Source: Pelagophyceae sp. CCMP2097 (lineage: Eukaryota > Sar > Pelagophyceae). Taken from it: 52,172 nt of DNA. Of this stretch, positions 21,502 through 31,683 are shown one piece after another. The notes beneath the pieces are model-generated. The model was not told where the DNA came from, ran no database searches, and saw nothing but the letters and a program-made list of their open reading frames with translations. The position numbers were made by a program, and so were the translations under genes. The stretch is from contig MU657166.1 of the NCBI GenBank assembly GCA_026770575.1, forward strand, positions 251,309 to 303,480, in the 5' to 3' direction. The first letter of the stretch is position 1. Every line of letters starts with the position of its first letter.

Positions 21502-22701
21502 TCACATCAACTCGCGCCCTGACTCAGGTTCGTGTGCCGAGTGGAACTTTGTGGCGTCCTTATTGGCGAGTCCCTGCTCGACGGCGTCGACGTAGTTTTT
21601 GGCGTCGTGGTCCCCGGGGTCGATGGTGCAGTACCCGGGGTAGTAGTCGGGGTCGTCTGCCGCCTTGGGGTAGTAGTGCCACTGCCCCAGGGGCTTTGCG
21701 TCCTTGTCGTACAACAGGGTGTCGCCGACGTGGCAATACCTACAAGGGGTGTCTAGACGAAGTGCGCGGTCCTCTAGGCGAAGACGCACCCAAACCCAAA
21801 GGGAAACCCCGGGACGATGTCGCGGCCGTAGCAGATGCGGTACTGGCGGACGTTGGGCAGAGCGTCGTACGCCTCCTTGAAGGCTGCGTCGCCGCACTTT
21901 GTCGAGGCAAAGGCGCAGACGAGAAATTGATGCTTGGGGAACTTTAGCGCGAGCTCGTAGCTCGCCAGCGTCGAAAGCTGCGACGGCGTCATGCCAACAT
22001 TTCGGCGCGCGGCGAGTCGGTCAAGCAAGACGAAACACGACTCACCGACGCGCCCAGCGAATGTCCAGTGACCAAGACGCTCCAGCCCTCGCATAGCTCC
22101 TTGTCCAGCAGGTCCTCGAGCACTTGGTACGAGGTCTTCCCGGAGGCCTTTTCGTCTAGCTCGTGGAGCTGGTCGTAAAACCCGCCATGGACTTTGCCAT
22201 GGCCGCTGTCGTGGTAAACGTCCTTTTGAGTCTTGAAGATCCATAAATCCTGGACCCAGTCCTTGGGCTCCTTGGAGCCACGGAAGACGACGACGACTTG
22301 CTTCGTCGCGTAGTTCTTGCCGACGGCGCAGTTCAAGCTCTTTTTGTTGGTCAGGTATTGGAGCACCTGATTCGTGCTAAGTTGGTTGATCTGACTAGGC
22401 CAGGAGAAGGTCCTCCGGGACTGGACATCCTGTGATTTTTATGACATTATATTACCTCGGCCTTCGGGAACCCCAACGCCAGTTTGGAGAGGTAGACGGT
22501 ATTCGACTCGTATTCGGCCTTTATCTTTGTATCTTTTGAATCCTTTGGGGACAGCGGCGCGCGTTCGAGCCCGCCAAAGGCCCCGACGTTGTTGAAATCG
22601 GCGTACTCGAGACACACGAGGAACGAGGAGAAGCGCAGCGTCGCCCAGTCGATCTCAAGCGCCGCGCCGCCCCCGCCATCTGCGGCATCCGTCGAAGCCA
22701 T
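21502..22701 (-). CDS. Class 3 lipase (alpha/beta hydrolase)
   Basis: Triacylglycerol/acyl-lipid hydrolase of the fungal lipase-like (class 3) family. Exons 22701-22456, 22366-22046, 21977-21790 and 21739-21502 (phases 0, 0, 2) give 330 aa. Catalytic elements: the nucleophile elbow GHSLGAS, rebuilt across intron 2 as GHSLGASLSTLASYELAL; the oxyanion-side VVVVFRGSKEPKDWVQDL; Asp in AFASTKCGD; and His in GYCHVGDTLLYD, which appears only after splicing intron 3 (GTGCGT...TTGTAG). DIVPGFPFGFG matches the family's DxVPxxP element. There is no convincing signal peptide from ATG 22701; longer frames upstream exist. Intron 1 could alternatively end 26 nt after its donor, adding a 21-codon open segment. 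Confidence 0.85.
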
Positions 22702-23182
22702 GCGAGCGTCAGACGTATCCGCGAAACCGCGTGCGGCGACACTGACTGCAGAGGGTGGACAGCTGGACTCGGAATCCGATTGCGGCGAGTATCTTGGCAA
22801 CGCGCAGCAGGAGGAGGCTTTAGAAGAAAGCAGAGCAATAATTGAAAATTCGATTTTCATTAAATTGAATTTTCCAGGGAGAAAAAGTCTCTCAAGATAT
22901 TTGTATTTGGGCCAATATTTCGAATCACCAAAGGGCGCTTCCCAACATTTAAAAAGGCATGTTTGTGGCGCGGCTGCGGCGCAAACGCGACTGCGAGGCT
23001 GTTGCGTGAGTAATTGTAATGATTCCCTGGTGAGCCGCACGGCGTCGACGCCGGACTAATCGACCCGCGCATGGTCGTCCAAGTTCAAAATCAATCTTTC
23101 GACCAAAGGAAAAGTCGTCCAAAGGAGGAGCCCTAGAGGGCTGCCGGAGACTCCGCGTGAGATAGCCAAGGGAATATGCCAT

Positions 23183-24400
23183 TCAATAGCTTATCAAGTT
23201 CAAGCCCCAGGCGATTCGGTGGCTGTCGTAGACGCCGCAGAGTGGCGGGGCCAGGAAGATGGCGGTGGGATGGACGCAGTATATGAGCCTGAACAGTTCC
23301 AGCGCGGAGTAGCGGTCGAAGTCGGCATTCGCCACCTAGGAAACCGCATGGTCGCGGACCCAATGTCAATCCAGAAAGGCGTCTCATGACGTTAAAAGTT
23401 GCTCGGAAACGTACGTGTGATCTTCCTCCGCGTTCGATATCGTCGTCCCAGTTCAACTGGAGGTAGCCTCGCTTCGCAGTCGCCACGTAGCGCCGGACGT
23501 AGGCGTCGACGGTGGCCATGTTCTGCTCGGAGATACTGAAGAAGGACACCAAAAGGTCAGAGGGGAAGCTATCTTCGTCCTGGGCGTCGAGCTGGTGCGG
23601 CTCCGAAAGGCCGGCGGCTCTTGCGCGTCTGCGCGTCAGGGCGTGGACTTCGGCGACGTCGACGACGGTGTGGGCGGTCCCTACGTCAAATGGTCAATCT
23701 CGGAAACAAGAGCTATAGGAGATGCCAATGTCTGGGTTGCCGCGTAGGGCCCTACGTAGGGCCCTACGACCCTACGTAGGGTAGGCTGGACCCTACGTAC
23801 CCTGAGTAGGGTCGTAGGGCTCCCATACGGAGGGCTTTGTGAGATTTTGGCGACAGCAAGGGCTCGGCGGGCCATCCGACGACGACGAAGACGACAAGCC
23901 GCCGAGCCCGAGGCCGTAGACGCCAAGCCGCCCGGACGACGCACAAGTGGTGCTAACAAGGACTCCGACGTGGACCCTGGCTCAAGATTGGGCGACCCGC
24001 GGGCGGCGACGCGCGCCGACTGGAACCCCGTCGTCTCACGGTACCCTACGTGGGACCCTACGTAGGGCCCTACGACCCTACGTAGGGTAGGCTGGACCCT
24101 ACGACCCTAAACCCTACGCGGCAACCCAGGATGCCATGATGACGGACCGAACACGTCGGAGACCATGGATCCGAAGAGGCCGTAGCCGCCGCCGATCTAG
24201 GACGCGATCTCCTTGTTTGAGAGATGTCTGGAAGAGCGCGGCGAGCTGCAAGAGCTCAAAGGGGTAGCGCGCGACTACGGGGCTCGATACGATGGTATTC
24301 CGCCCGGCCGGGACGTCGTAGGCGAACGTGCTTGGATTGCCGATTCGGGCGTCCGCGGCGGCGTGCCTCTCAAACGTTGGGACGACGGCGTGCGAGACTC
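23183..24400 (-). pseudogene. SAM-dependent methyltransferase-like gene (sugar O-methyltransferase type), apparently frameshifted
   Basis: Three minus-strand exons are supported: about 24400-24148, 23680-23415 and 23335-23183, with junction phases 1 and 0 closing exactly. The first carries TFAYDVPAGRNTIVSSPVVA, LLQLAALFQTSLKQGDRVL and then, in another frame, IGGGYGLFGSMVSDVFG. The second continues TAHTVVDVAEVHALTRRR and VRRYVATAKRGYLQLNWDDD. The third is VANADFDRYSALELFRL ... GLNLISY. The order VLxIGGGYG...VVDVAEV is motif I to motif II of class I methyltransferases, as in putative sugar O-methyltransferases. At about 24196-24200 the frame shifts: two bases are missing where VLEIGGGYG is expected. 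This is a real lesion, a sequencing error, or (less likely) a GC-AG intron starting at GCGCGC upstream. The 5' end is not found. Intron 1 holds a TIR element. Confidence 0.6.
23728..24129. mobile_element. MITE-like element with 18-bp TIRs and 7-bp target duplication
   Basis: CTGGGTTGCCGCGTAGGG at 23732-23749 is exactly inverted at 24112-24129. The word GATGCCA stands outside both ends (23721-23727 and 24130-24136). Near each end is a cluster of the palindrome CCCTACGTAGGG within a shared arm GACCCTACGTAGGGTAGGCT. The ~400-bp element carries no transposase; the 72-codon plus frame inside is Arg-rich and not convincing. It lies within intron 1 of the methyltransferase gene (23681-24147), which without it would be a normal ~60-bp intron. 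The left end has four extra bases between duplication and TIR. Confidence 0.78.
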
Positions 24401-25229
24401 AGCCTGAGCGCTGATCAGCTGCTAGCTGACTGAGTTCTCGATGAGTTCGAACTGAGTGACCTCCGATGCGCCAACGGATATTTGGAGATCCGTTCCACGA
24501 GAGCATCCGTGAACTCGCCCTTCGTGGTGGCATTTTACGCCAGATCGAGGCCTGGCCACCGCAGCAAGACCCATCACAAGCCGTGGTGCCTTCAATGGCG
24601 GCGCGGGAAAAAGCCATTGTGTGGGATCCAGCAGCGGCGGAGACGCCTGTTTGTTTTAAGCAGCCTCAGTGGAGTGCATAGTAGAAGAAGAAAGACTCAG
24701 ACATCGCGCCGTCAGGAGCGCCCGCTGCCACGAGAAGGGTTATGGTCCAGATCTGAGAAAATGTAAAAATTGCGAAATATATAAATGGAAGCCTGCTGCT
24801 CTCCAAGTTTTCCGTCCTGTGACGAATCGAGTCGCTACAAGTTGAACTTCCTTCGATTCGACTTTATTAGAGCCGAAATCATTGACATTTTCATTTGACC
24901 TCGCCACGAGTGACCTCATTACTATACACGTTCTGTGGCCGAGCTCGGCATGGACGCGCGCGCGCGCTTGGCCAATCCGCAGGTCGCGCGCAGGCACACG
25001 GTAACATGCGCCGGCGGCCAAGGCCTTGGGTGCGCTCCACTGACGCGAGCTTTTGCGGACGGCCACTTTCTGCGGCAGAGGCCTTCTGCGGCGGCGCGCG
25101 TTCTGTTTCGATTGCGGCTCTAGGTTGTCTCGTCTGCGGTTGCGGCGCCTCTGGGCGGCGCTGTGCGAGAGCTTGTGGGCCCTGACGCCCGCGCTGCCGC
25201 CCATCGATCCAAACGAGTGCGTCTAACAA
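24401..25229. other. Intergenic interval upstream of the kinase gene
   Basis: No gene supported. A plus frame at 24466-24681 (RQRIFGDPFHESIRELALRG) reads somewhat protein-like, and the missing 5' exons of the methyltransferase gene may lie here on the minus strand. AT-rich sequence at 24760-24920 separates the two. Confidence 0.4.
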
Positions 25230-27457
25230 ATGCTTTGGGATGATGCTCACAAAGGCTCTAGGACCGTCGGCATCGGCGCCGGCGGCGCCGCGCGCTTCGC
25301 CGACTTTGACGTGACGCGGAAAGTATGTGACCCGCGCCGCCGAAGACGACGACCCCGGAGAGGCCATCGAGACATTCTCCAAAGATAGAGGCCGGGCCCC
25401 GAAGGACCGAAGCCAGAGAGGCTCGAGAGACGGTGCACCACAAGACCGGCTCCCGAGAGGCCGGCTGCCGAGAGGCTGGCTCCAAAGAGGCCGGCTCCAA
25501 AGAGGCTGGGGCTCCTCGCGGCTCCCGGCGCGCCGTCCAAACGTCTCGTGCGCAGATCGGTGCCGGCGCATTCGGCACGCTCTTCGAATGCGCGACGCGG
25601 CCCGGCGACGACTCGACGGAGGCGCACCGAGGCGGGTGCGTCGCCGCGGGCTGTTCTGAAGGGATTTTCGTGGGGCTCGCCGTTGGCTTCGAATCACCCG
25701 TCCTTAGCGCCGGCGTCGTCGTGGCCGTCAAGGTCATCGACAAGTTTGCCGTGCAACGTCTCGGCGACTTGAAGCAAGTCTGGAGGGCGATTCGACGCGT
25801 GGACCGAGAAGTCGCGGTGTTGCGGAGATTCCGGTGCGTCCCCTTTGTCTGCTCTTTGGCCTCGTCGGCCCTTTACGGCCCAGAGAAGAGGCGCAGGCAC
25901 CCGCACATCGTCGGCTTTTTGGACGTGCGCCACGGCCCGGACGCTGTTTATTTGGTCATGGAGTACGCAGAAAAAGACCTCTATTCCGTCATCTCGCAAT
26001 GCGCCCCTCTCGGCGTCCCAACCGACGAGGCTCAGAGGGTGATGAAACAGCTCGGGTCGGCGGTGGCGCATTTGCATGGGCACGATATTTGCCATCTTGA
26101 TTTGAAGCCGGAAAACGTCTTATTAGCGGGCCCTTCAGCAACTGTCAAGCTTTGCGATTTCGGCGTCGCAGCCTCTTGCGCAAACGGCACCCGGCTCACG
26201 GACTTCGTCGGGTCCTGCGGCTTCTTCGCCCCGGAGCTTGTTTTGCAAAATGGGTACTTGCAAAATGGGTACGACGGGCGATTCGCCGATGCTTGGAGTT
26301 TTGGCGTCGTCTTGCTCGAGCTCCTCATCGGGTCCGAAAAGTTCTTAAGACACTGGGCGGGCCCGTACGGCGCCTTTTTCAAGAACAGCGACGCTTGCCA
26401 CTTGGCCGTGGGGTTGAAAGCGGGCGTTCAGGGTGTGGACAAGCTTTTAAGGTGGATGGGCGAATATCAAGGTCAATCTCCGTCTTGGAGAAGCACCACC
26501 TCGGCTCTGAGAAGGCTCATCGTCTTCGACCCTTCATCAAGAGCCTCGGTGGCGGAACTGGAACGAGCGGGGTGGGAAGAGCGGCGGCCGTCCATCACCT
26601 CTGTTTTGGACACTCCCGACGACCTCAACCCAGTCACCTTCGTCCAACGCCGGCCCGACGGCCCTTTGCAGGAAGTCCTGGATGCAAAGCCCGTGGGCGT
26701 GCCCGAGTACGTCTCCAATAACGACTGCGCCGACGGCGAGTTGCTCCGAAGGGTCGTGGCGTGGTGCGACGCTTCACACGCTGCGTTAGCCGTGACAAAC
26801 GCTTCCGACGGCCGCATCGTCCACGTCAACGCGACTTGGGAGGTCGTGCACTGCTGCCGGTCGAAAGATGCAGTGGGCTCGAAGCCTTGCGACGTGGTCG
26901 AAGGCGCTCGCACGGACGCGCAATGCACCAACGCTTTCAACGGCGCTTTAAAAGAAAAGCACGGCGCTTCCATGCGCGTGGTGCATTATCGCGGCGACGG
27001 GCAGCCGTTTCTCGCGCATGTGACCTCGGAAGCGGTGTTTTCGTGCCGACATTCACCTAAGGCAACTCTTTACGTCCATTCCGTCTCTGACTTGGAAACT
27101 CTTTCAAAACCTTCTCGGGCCTGGAGCATCGCGCGGTTTTGGCCGAGGCGGAGGAGCATCAAGGACGAACGGCCCGTGGTGCGGCGCAAGGAGCCGCAAC
27201 CGGATTTTGATGAAAAAGCACTCGCCCGATCCGCTCTCGCCCTTAAAGCTACCGGTGCGTCCCAGCGCGGCAAACGCCTCTGCGGCTATTCCGCAAGGTC
27301 GCCGAATCCGGGGCCCGCGTCGCCGACGCGCTTGCCCGCACCGCCCTCCGAGTCACCGCCGTCGAGGTGCGTCTTTGCACAAAGAAGTGTCTCTTTCAAA
27401 AGAAGTGCCTCTTCAAAAAGGCAAGCGTCGAGGCGACCACATGAGGCCAAGACGTAG
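25230..27457 (+). CDS. Protein kinase fused to a PAS domain
   Basis: Ser/Thr-type kinase with a C-terminal sensory module. Exons 25230-25322, 25556-25635, 25708-25833 and 25897-27457 (phases 0, 2, 2). Splicing intron 1 joins ARFADFDVTRK to the glycine loop IGAGAFGTLFEC; intron 2 restores GGAGVVVAVKVIDK (catalytic Lys); intron 3 restores RRFRHPHIVGFLD. Introns 2 and 3 are multiples of three without stops, so they can also be read through. The catalytic loop is HLDLKPENVLL, with Leu where Arg is usual (non-RD); DFGVA and FFAPE are present. Residues corresponding to about nt 26760-27045 form a PAS fold (AALAVTNASDGRIVHVNATW ... VHYRGDGQPFLAHV). Its KPCDVVEG has a Cys near where LOV domains have NCRFLQG, but the other LOV residues are missing. 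The C-terminal tail after about 27250 is open in two frames and its structure is uncertain. Confidence 0.8.
25446..25510 (+). repeat. 15-bp tandem repeat in kinase intron 1
   Basis: Four to five copies of a unit such as CCGGCTCCAAAGAGG / CTGGCTCCAAAGAGG (also CCGAGAGG variants). Read through, they would code repeated EAGSK. The splice GTATGT (25323) to CGCAG (25555) places them in the intron. Confidence 0.7.
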
Positions 27458-27879
27458 GCTGGAGAAGCCGCGTTCGATGACGAACATCGTCGGCATGGTG
27501 TCGACGCCGCTGGCTGCTCTCCGAAGCCGGCACGTCTGGCAGAGGCCAACGTCGCCGCTTTTAGGAACAGACGCATCAAACGAATCAATGCGGTCTTTGC
27601 GCCAACACCAAGTGAAAGTCTTCCCCGTTTTAGAGCCCCCCGGCCGCCCGAAGTGAGGGACCAGATTGTTAAGAGAAAAGCATGCCCATACCCATATTGT
27701 GATTAGCGCCATGTCCAGAACCTCGTAGACCGGGACCGCAAAGGCGCCGCTCCGGGCGGCACTTGGACGGCGAAGAGGGAGGGAGGCCTCGAGTTTGGCA
27801 AATTGAGGGCCTTGGTCTTGCGATGCCTTTGGCGTAGAGGAGGATCCCATAGGAATCGTCTAGGAGATTCCGGCAAGAC
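27458..27879. other. Convergent 3' region; possible small minus-strand gene
   Basis: Between the kinase stop and the EIPR1 stop. A minus frame 27850-27413 (145 aa, MGSSSTPKASQDQ...) has one hydrophobic segment (EVLDMALITIWVWACFSL) and overlaps the kinase tail antisense. It has no recognised homology and is given low weight. Confidence 0.35.
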
Positions 27880-29657
27880 TTAGAGTAGAATCTTGTACTT
27901 CTCAGGCCCAGGGACGTGGTGCACGAGCACTCGGCCGTCGTAGCTCAGCGACGCAAAGACCCATGCGTCGCAGGCGGACCAGGAAACGGCGTTGATCGAC
28001 TCGTCGTGCTGCGAGAAGGATCTGACCAAAACGTCGGCGGCGTCGACAACGTCTTCCTCATCTTCCTCGCTGACTAAAGGCGCCTCCATCACCGGCGTCG
28101 AGGATATCGACGATACACGCCACAAGTTGGCGATTTGGTCGGTGCCGGCGGAGATGACGAGCTGGTCGTGGAATCGATTGAATAGGACCTGCGTGCAATC
28201 ATGCCCGTGGCCCCTCAGCACTTTTAGAGGCCGGAGAGGCGTGCGCGCGTCCCAGAAGGTGATGCCGCCGTCGTCGTGCGCCGCCGCGAGCGTGAAGGGC
28301 TTGTTGGGGTTGTAGTCGACTGAGAGCGTCGAGGCCATCTGCCAGGGGAGGCGCTGCGCGGCGGTACAGCTTCGAGAATCAAACGTCGTCACGCCGAACC
28401 GGCCCGCCACCGCCACCTAAAGGATGCCGCGATCCAAATCCACAGTCTTCCAAAGGGAAAGACGGGATTCCGAAGAAAAGAGCCTTTGGATAAATGATCA
28501 ATGAATTCCGGTACGAGCCTCGGGCATGACGCACCTCGTCGCTCGAGTGCGGCGACCACGCCGCCGCCGCGCACGCGCCTTCCAGCGCCACCGTCGACGA
28601 CGCCTTGGATGGCGAGGTGGCGTCCCAGCGTTGCAACGTCGTCGCCTAAAGCGACAGTGCGAGACCGGCGCGACGAGGTTCGTCCGAGCAAATCTCCGCC
28701 CGCATTTACGCACGTCCAGCGTCGCGAGCATGTCCGGCCCGCCGTGCTCTTTTGGGCACCAGAGCACGCTCCGAGCGTAGCCTATAAAGCGTTTTCGGCA
28801 CGGGGCATGGAACGATAGACGCACCGTCAGATTCCAACGTTGCCTCGCAATTCAATTTGCCCTCCTTGGGCGCCTCGTTGGGCAGCCATGTGTTCGCATG
28901 GTCCGACGGCCGCAGCTGCCTGAAGAGTGGAAATCTCGAAATTCCGGCCTCTCGAGGTTCCCGCAAACACTCGAGGTTCCCGCAAACACGCGTTTCCCCC
29001 CACTCACGGTCCCCCGTCGTCGTCGTCGTCGTCGTACTCGTCGGCGGCGGCGCGGCCCCAGGTTTCAAAGTCGGTGCGGTAGATCGACGTCGCGCAGCCG
29101 CCGCCGGCTTTTGAGGCGCTCACGGCCAGACGACCTAAAGCAAGCGCTCTCCCGGAAGCGCCCCCCGCGGCCAACGGGCGTCTCCAGATGTCGAAGCGCC
29201 CCACGACGGTATGAGGGTGCTCCCGGCGGTCTCTCGACGCGCGCCCCGGGACTGAGATCGAAGCGCGCCGGGACTTTGATGGGCCACCTCGGTCCGACGT
29301 GCAAAAGGGGCCACGCACGCGCGTCGTAGGGCGACGGGGCGACACACCACATCTCCGCCGGGTGCCTAGTCGTCGGATCGTTTCGCCGGGGATCCGCCTT
29401 AGAATAATTCCGAGCCAACTCACTCGAGCTTCCCCAAACATGCTATGGTATTCGTCTCCTCATCAAACTCCAAGACCTCAATCGCGTTGTCCTGCCGCAG
29501 GCTGCACGTCCCGACGAGGAAGCGGTGCCGGGCAGAGTCGCCCGCGACGGCGGCCAGAGTCCGCGCCTATAAAGGCGCCATGCAAAGGCCGAAAAGGACA
29601 CACGCTAGAACGTACGTTGTGCTGAGCGCCGTAGCCCGTCGACGACGTGGAGAACAT
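27880..29657 (-). CDS. EIPR1: EARP/GARP-interacting protein 1 (WD40)
   Basis: WD40 propeller protein that partners the EARP/GARP tethering complexes in endosome recycling (formerly TSSC1). Eight exons: 29657-29616, 29566-29424, 29365-29319, 29134-29008, 28919-28825, 28781-28714, 28645-28535 and 28416-27880. All phases close and the product is 389 aa, the same size as animal homologues. Family landmarks in order: GYGAQHN/ARTLAAVAG, RHRFLVGTCSLRQDN, LEFDEETNTI, GKLEHPAEMWCVAPSPYDA, YARSVLWCPKEHGGPDMLA, LQRWDATSPS, AAAAWSPHSSDE, VDYNPNKPFTLAAAHDDGGI, RFHDQLVISAGTD, WRVSSISSTP, an acidic insert, HDESINAVSWSACDAWVFAS and a C-terminal KYKILL. Donors are mostly GTGCGT. The 47-nt third exon is only recognisable through homology. 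The start lies 196 bp from that of the divergent zinc-ribbon/CCCH gene. Confidence 0.95.
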
Positions 29658-29853
29658 GGCAACAGGGGGGGGGGAGGTCGGTCTAAGATGTCCCGACGAC
29701 GAGATCGACGTCCCGGACCTGGACCCTTTCGCCGAAAAAGCCGTACCCGTGGTTCCGCACATGACTTTTGCAATTGCAGAAAGGGTACCCACCTCCACTT
29801 CTATCGCCCAGCACCAGTTCCTGTTCCCTCGCAGCAGCACTCCCACTTCGACA
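29658..29853. promoter_or_regulatory. Divergent intergenic region between EIPR1 and the CCCH gene
   Basis: 196 bp lie between two opposite start codons. It contains a run of eight or more G (near 29667) and no obvious TATA box. The plus frame is open upstream of 29854, so a longer N-terminus for the CCCH protein cannot be excluded. Confidence 0.4.
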
Positions 29854-30561
29854 ATGGTGAAGAAGGTCATCGAGAAGAAGCGCCCCGCCGAGGCGGCCAA
29901 GGCGGGCGCGCCGAAGAAGGCCAAGGCCGACGTCGTTGAGCCTGCTGCTGGTGAGGACGACGAGGAGGAGGACGACGCCGAGGAGGGCGACGAGGAGGAC
30001 GACGACGAGGAGGACGACGCCGAGGCCGGCGACGAGGAGGCCGGCGACGAGGAGGCCGGCGACGAGGAGGCCGGCGACGAGGAGGCCGCTGAAGAAGCTG
30101 GCGACGCCGAAGAGGCTGACGCTCCTGAATTAGAAGAAGGGGATGAGATGGTCCCTTGCCGGGACTGCTCCACCGACTTCCTCTTCTCCAAGGGCGAGCA
30201 GGATTTCTACGACGAGAAGGGCTTCGACAAGCCTCCGATCCGGTGCAAAGACTGCAGAGCGGCGAAGAAACAACGCGTCGAAGGCACGGGTGGCGACTCT
30301 TGGGACAAACCCAAGACCAACACGTGCTACGCCTTCCAGTCCGGCTCCTGCACGCGCGGCGACCAGTGCCGCTTCGAACACAGCGCCGATGGTGGCGGCG
30401 GCAAGGGAGGCGGCCGCGGCAAGGGCGGCAAGGGCAAAGGGAAAGGCAAGGGCAAAGGCAAGGGCGACGCCGGCAAGGGAAAGGGCGGCGGCGGCAAGTG
30501 CTACGCCTACTCCGAGGGCAACTGCTCCCGCGGCGACGGCTGCCGCTTCAGCCACGAATAA
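29854..30561 (+). CDS. Zinc-ribbon plus two CCCH zinc fingers, probable RNA-binding protein
   Basis: Single exon, 235 aa. The N-terminus is basic (MVKKVIEKKRPAEAAKAG), followed by a long acidic Glu/Asp tract with five EAGDE-type units. Next comes VPCRDCSTDFLFSKGEQDFY and PPIRCKDCRAAKK, the pattern of a small treble-clef/zinc-ribbon (CxxC ... CxxC) often seen in plant and algal proteins. Two CCCH fingers follow: CYAFQSGSCTRGDQCRFEH and CYAYSEGNCSRGDGCRFSH, spaced C-x7-C-x5-C-x3-H, separated by a Gly/Lys-rich GKGKGKG tract that may bind RNA. The Lys-rich start could be nuclear targeting. It is divergent from EIPR1. CCCH fingers of this spacing bind RNA; the target is unknown. Confidence 0.8.
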   Translation: MVKKVIEKKRPAEAAKAGAPKKAKADVVEPAAGEDDEEEDDAEEGDEEDDDEEDDAEAGDEEAGDEEAGDEEAGDEEAAEEAGDAEEADAPELEEGDEMVPCRDCSTDFLFSKGEQDFYDEKGFDKPPIRCKDCRAAKKQRVEGTGGDSWDKPKTNTCYAFQSGSCTRGDQCRFEHSADGGGGKGGGRGKGGKGKGKGKGKGKGDAGKGKGGGGKCYAYSEGNCSRGDGCRFSHE

Positions 30562-31683
30562 ATCGGTGTGCGCGGCCCCGACGTGTTCATCGCCAACCGC
30601 GACAATCTACGTCCCTCCGCACCACCGACATCCCCCCGGCATCCCCTGCGCCGACCCCAAGCGCACATCAGCGGTGCCACCTATTGGAATAACATCGCCC
30701 ATTATAAAAAATGCGTCGTTCTTCACTGAAAAGGATGGGCAAGGGACTGCGTCGTGGGATGAGGTGTTGGAGTGCAAATTAGAAGAAGAAGAGGTGGATA
30801 CTGCAACACGCCGCGGTCTTCGTCGCAATTGCTCGGATGTTTGGAATTTGTCGCCGGTTTCGGGTTCACAGGCGACAACAAATCCGTGAGCCGCGAGCCT
30901 TTTTGAACGAAAACCGGGCTCGAGGGCGCGCTTGGGCCCTGCGACGGGCGACGTGGCGGTCGCACTACCTCACTGTATGAATCGCCATCGTGTCGCAGGG
31001 GCTTGGAAACACACTCTTTGAGTTGGAGGATAACTAGGACTTGATACAATCTTTAAAGTCCTTATTGACTTTTTAGGTGGTTTGCTATCCATCGAACCCG
31101 ACATCGGAGACGCGCCTTGCTATCCATCGAACCCGACATCGGAGACGCGCCTTTCGGTGACGACGTCCCTCGGGGTGGTGCGCGGACCCTGCGGACTGAG
31201 CCTCGCGCGCCGAAATCCCGATTTCAACGACTAGGAGCCCAAAGTGGCACGTTGCGTCTTCGTAGCAGCATAAAATCGGGCGAAACGGTCGAGTTTGACG
31301 CCGATCTTTTGCAGGCGCCCGCGTGAGGCGTGAGTACTCGATCCGAGGCATGTCTAAAATTGGTGGAGTCCAGTTCGCGCGCGAGAAGGTCCGAGAATGG
31401 GTTTTGGTGACGAGTCACTGACGACCACACAAGATAGCGTACCCCACGGCAGCCGTGGCTTCCTCAATTCCACTGAGCCGTCACATGAAGTCCGACTTTG
31501 TGCCGAGGAGGCTTTTGTGCCGAGGAGGCTTTCACGCTGCCGCCGTGACCGGTCTGACACAGCCGGGGCCCCAACAAGCCACGCGAAGCGCCCCAGCCTC
31601 ACAGGCGCACCGAGACCGGTGCGCCGCGCCCCTCGATTCGAGCTCCCAGTGACCGAGTCAGCCTGAGTCAGGAGAAGGAGTAT
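30562..31683. other. Gene-free interval with a short tandem duplication
   Basis: Downstream of the CCCH gene and beyond the WD40 3' end. No coding exon supported. It contains the 36-bp duplication listed below and an 18-bp duplication of TGCCGAGGAGGCTTT at about 31501-31532. Confidence 0.5.
31083..31154. repeat. 36-bp perfect tandem duplication
   Basis: TTGCTATCCATCGAACCCGA continuing to GACGCGCC occurs twice head to tail with no difference, indicating a recent event or an assembly effect. Confidence 0.85.

Noticed and set aside
23847..24065. 72-codon plus-strand frame inside the MITE
   Set aside because: Arg-run composition, no transposase or DNA-binding motif, and ends within the palindromic terminal repeats.
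24895..25185. Open frames on both strands upstream of the kinase as genes
   Set aside because: Arg/Gly/Ala-rich, no motifs, and long frames on several strands at once, as expected from GC bias.
25433..25555. N-terminal EAGSK repeats as part of the kinase
   Set aside because: An upstream exon (25230-25322) ending FADFDVTRK splices directly onto the glycine loop, which places the repeats in the intron.
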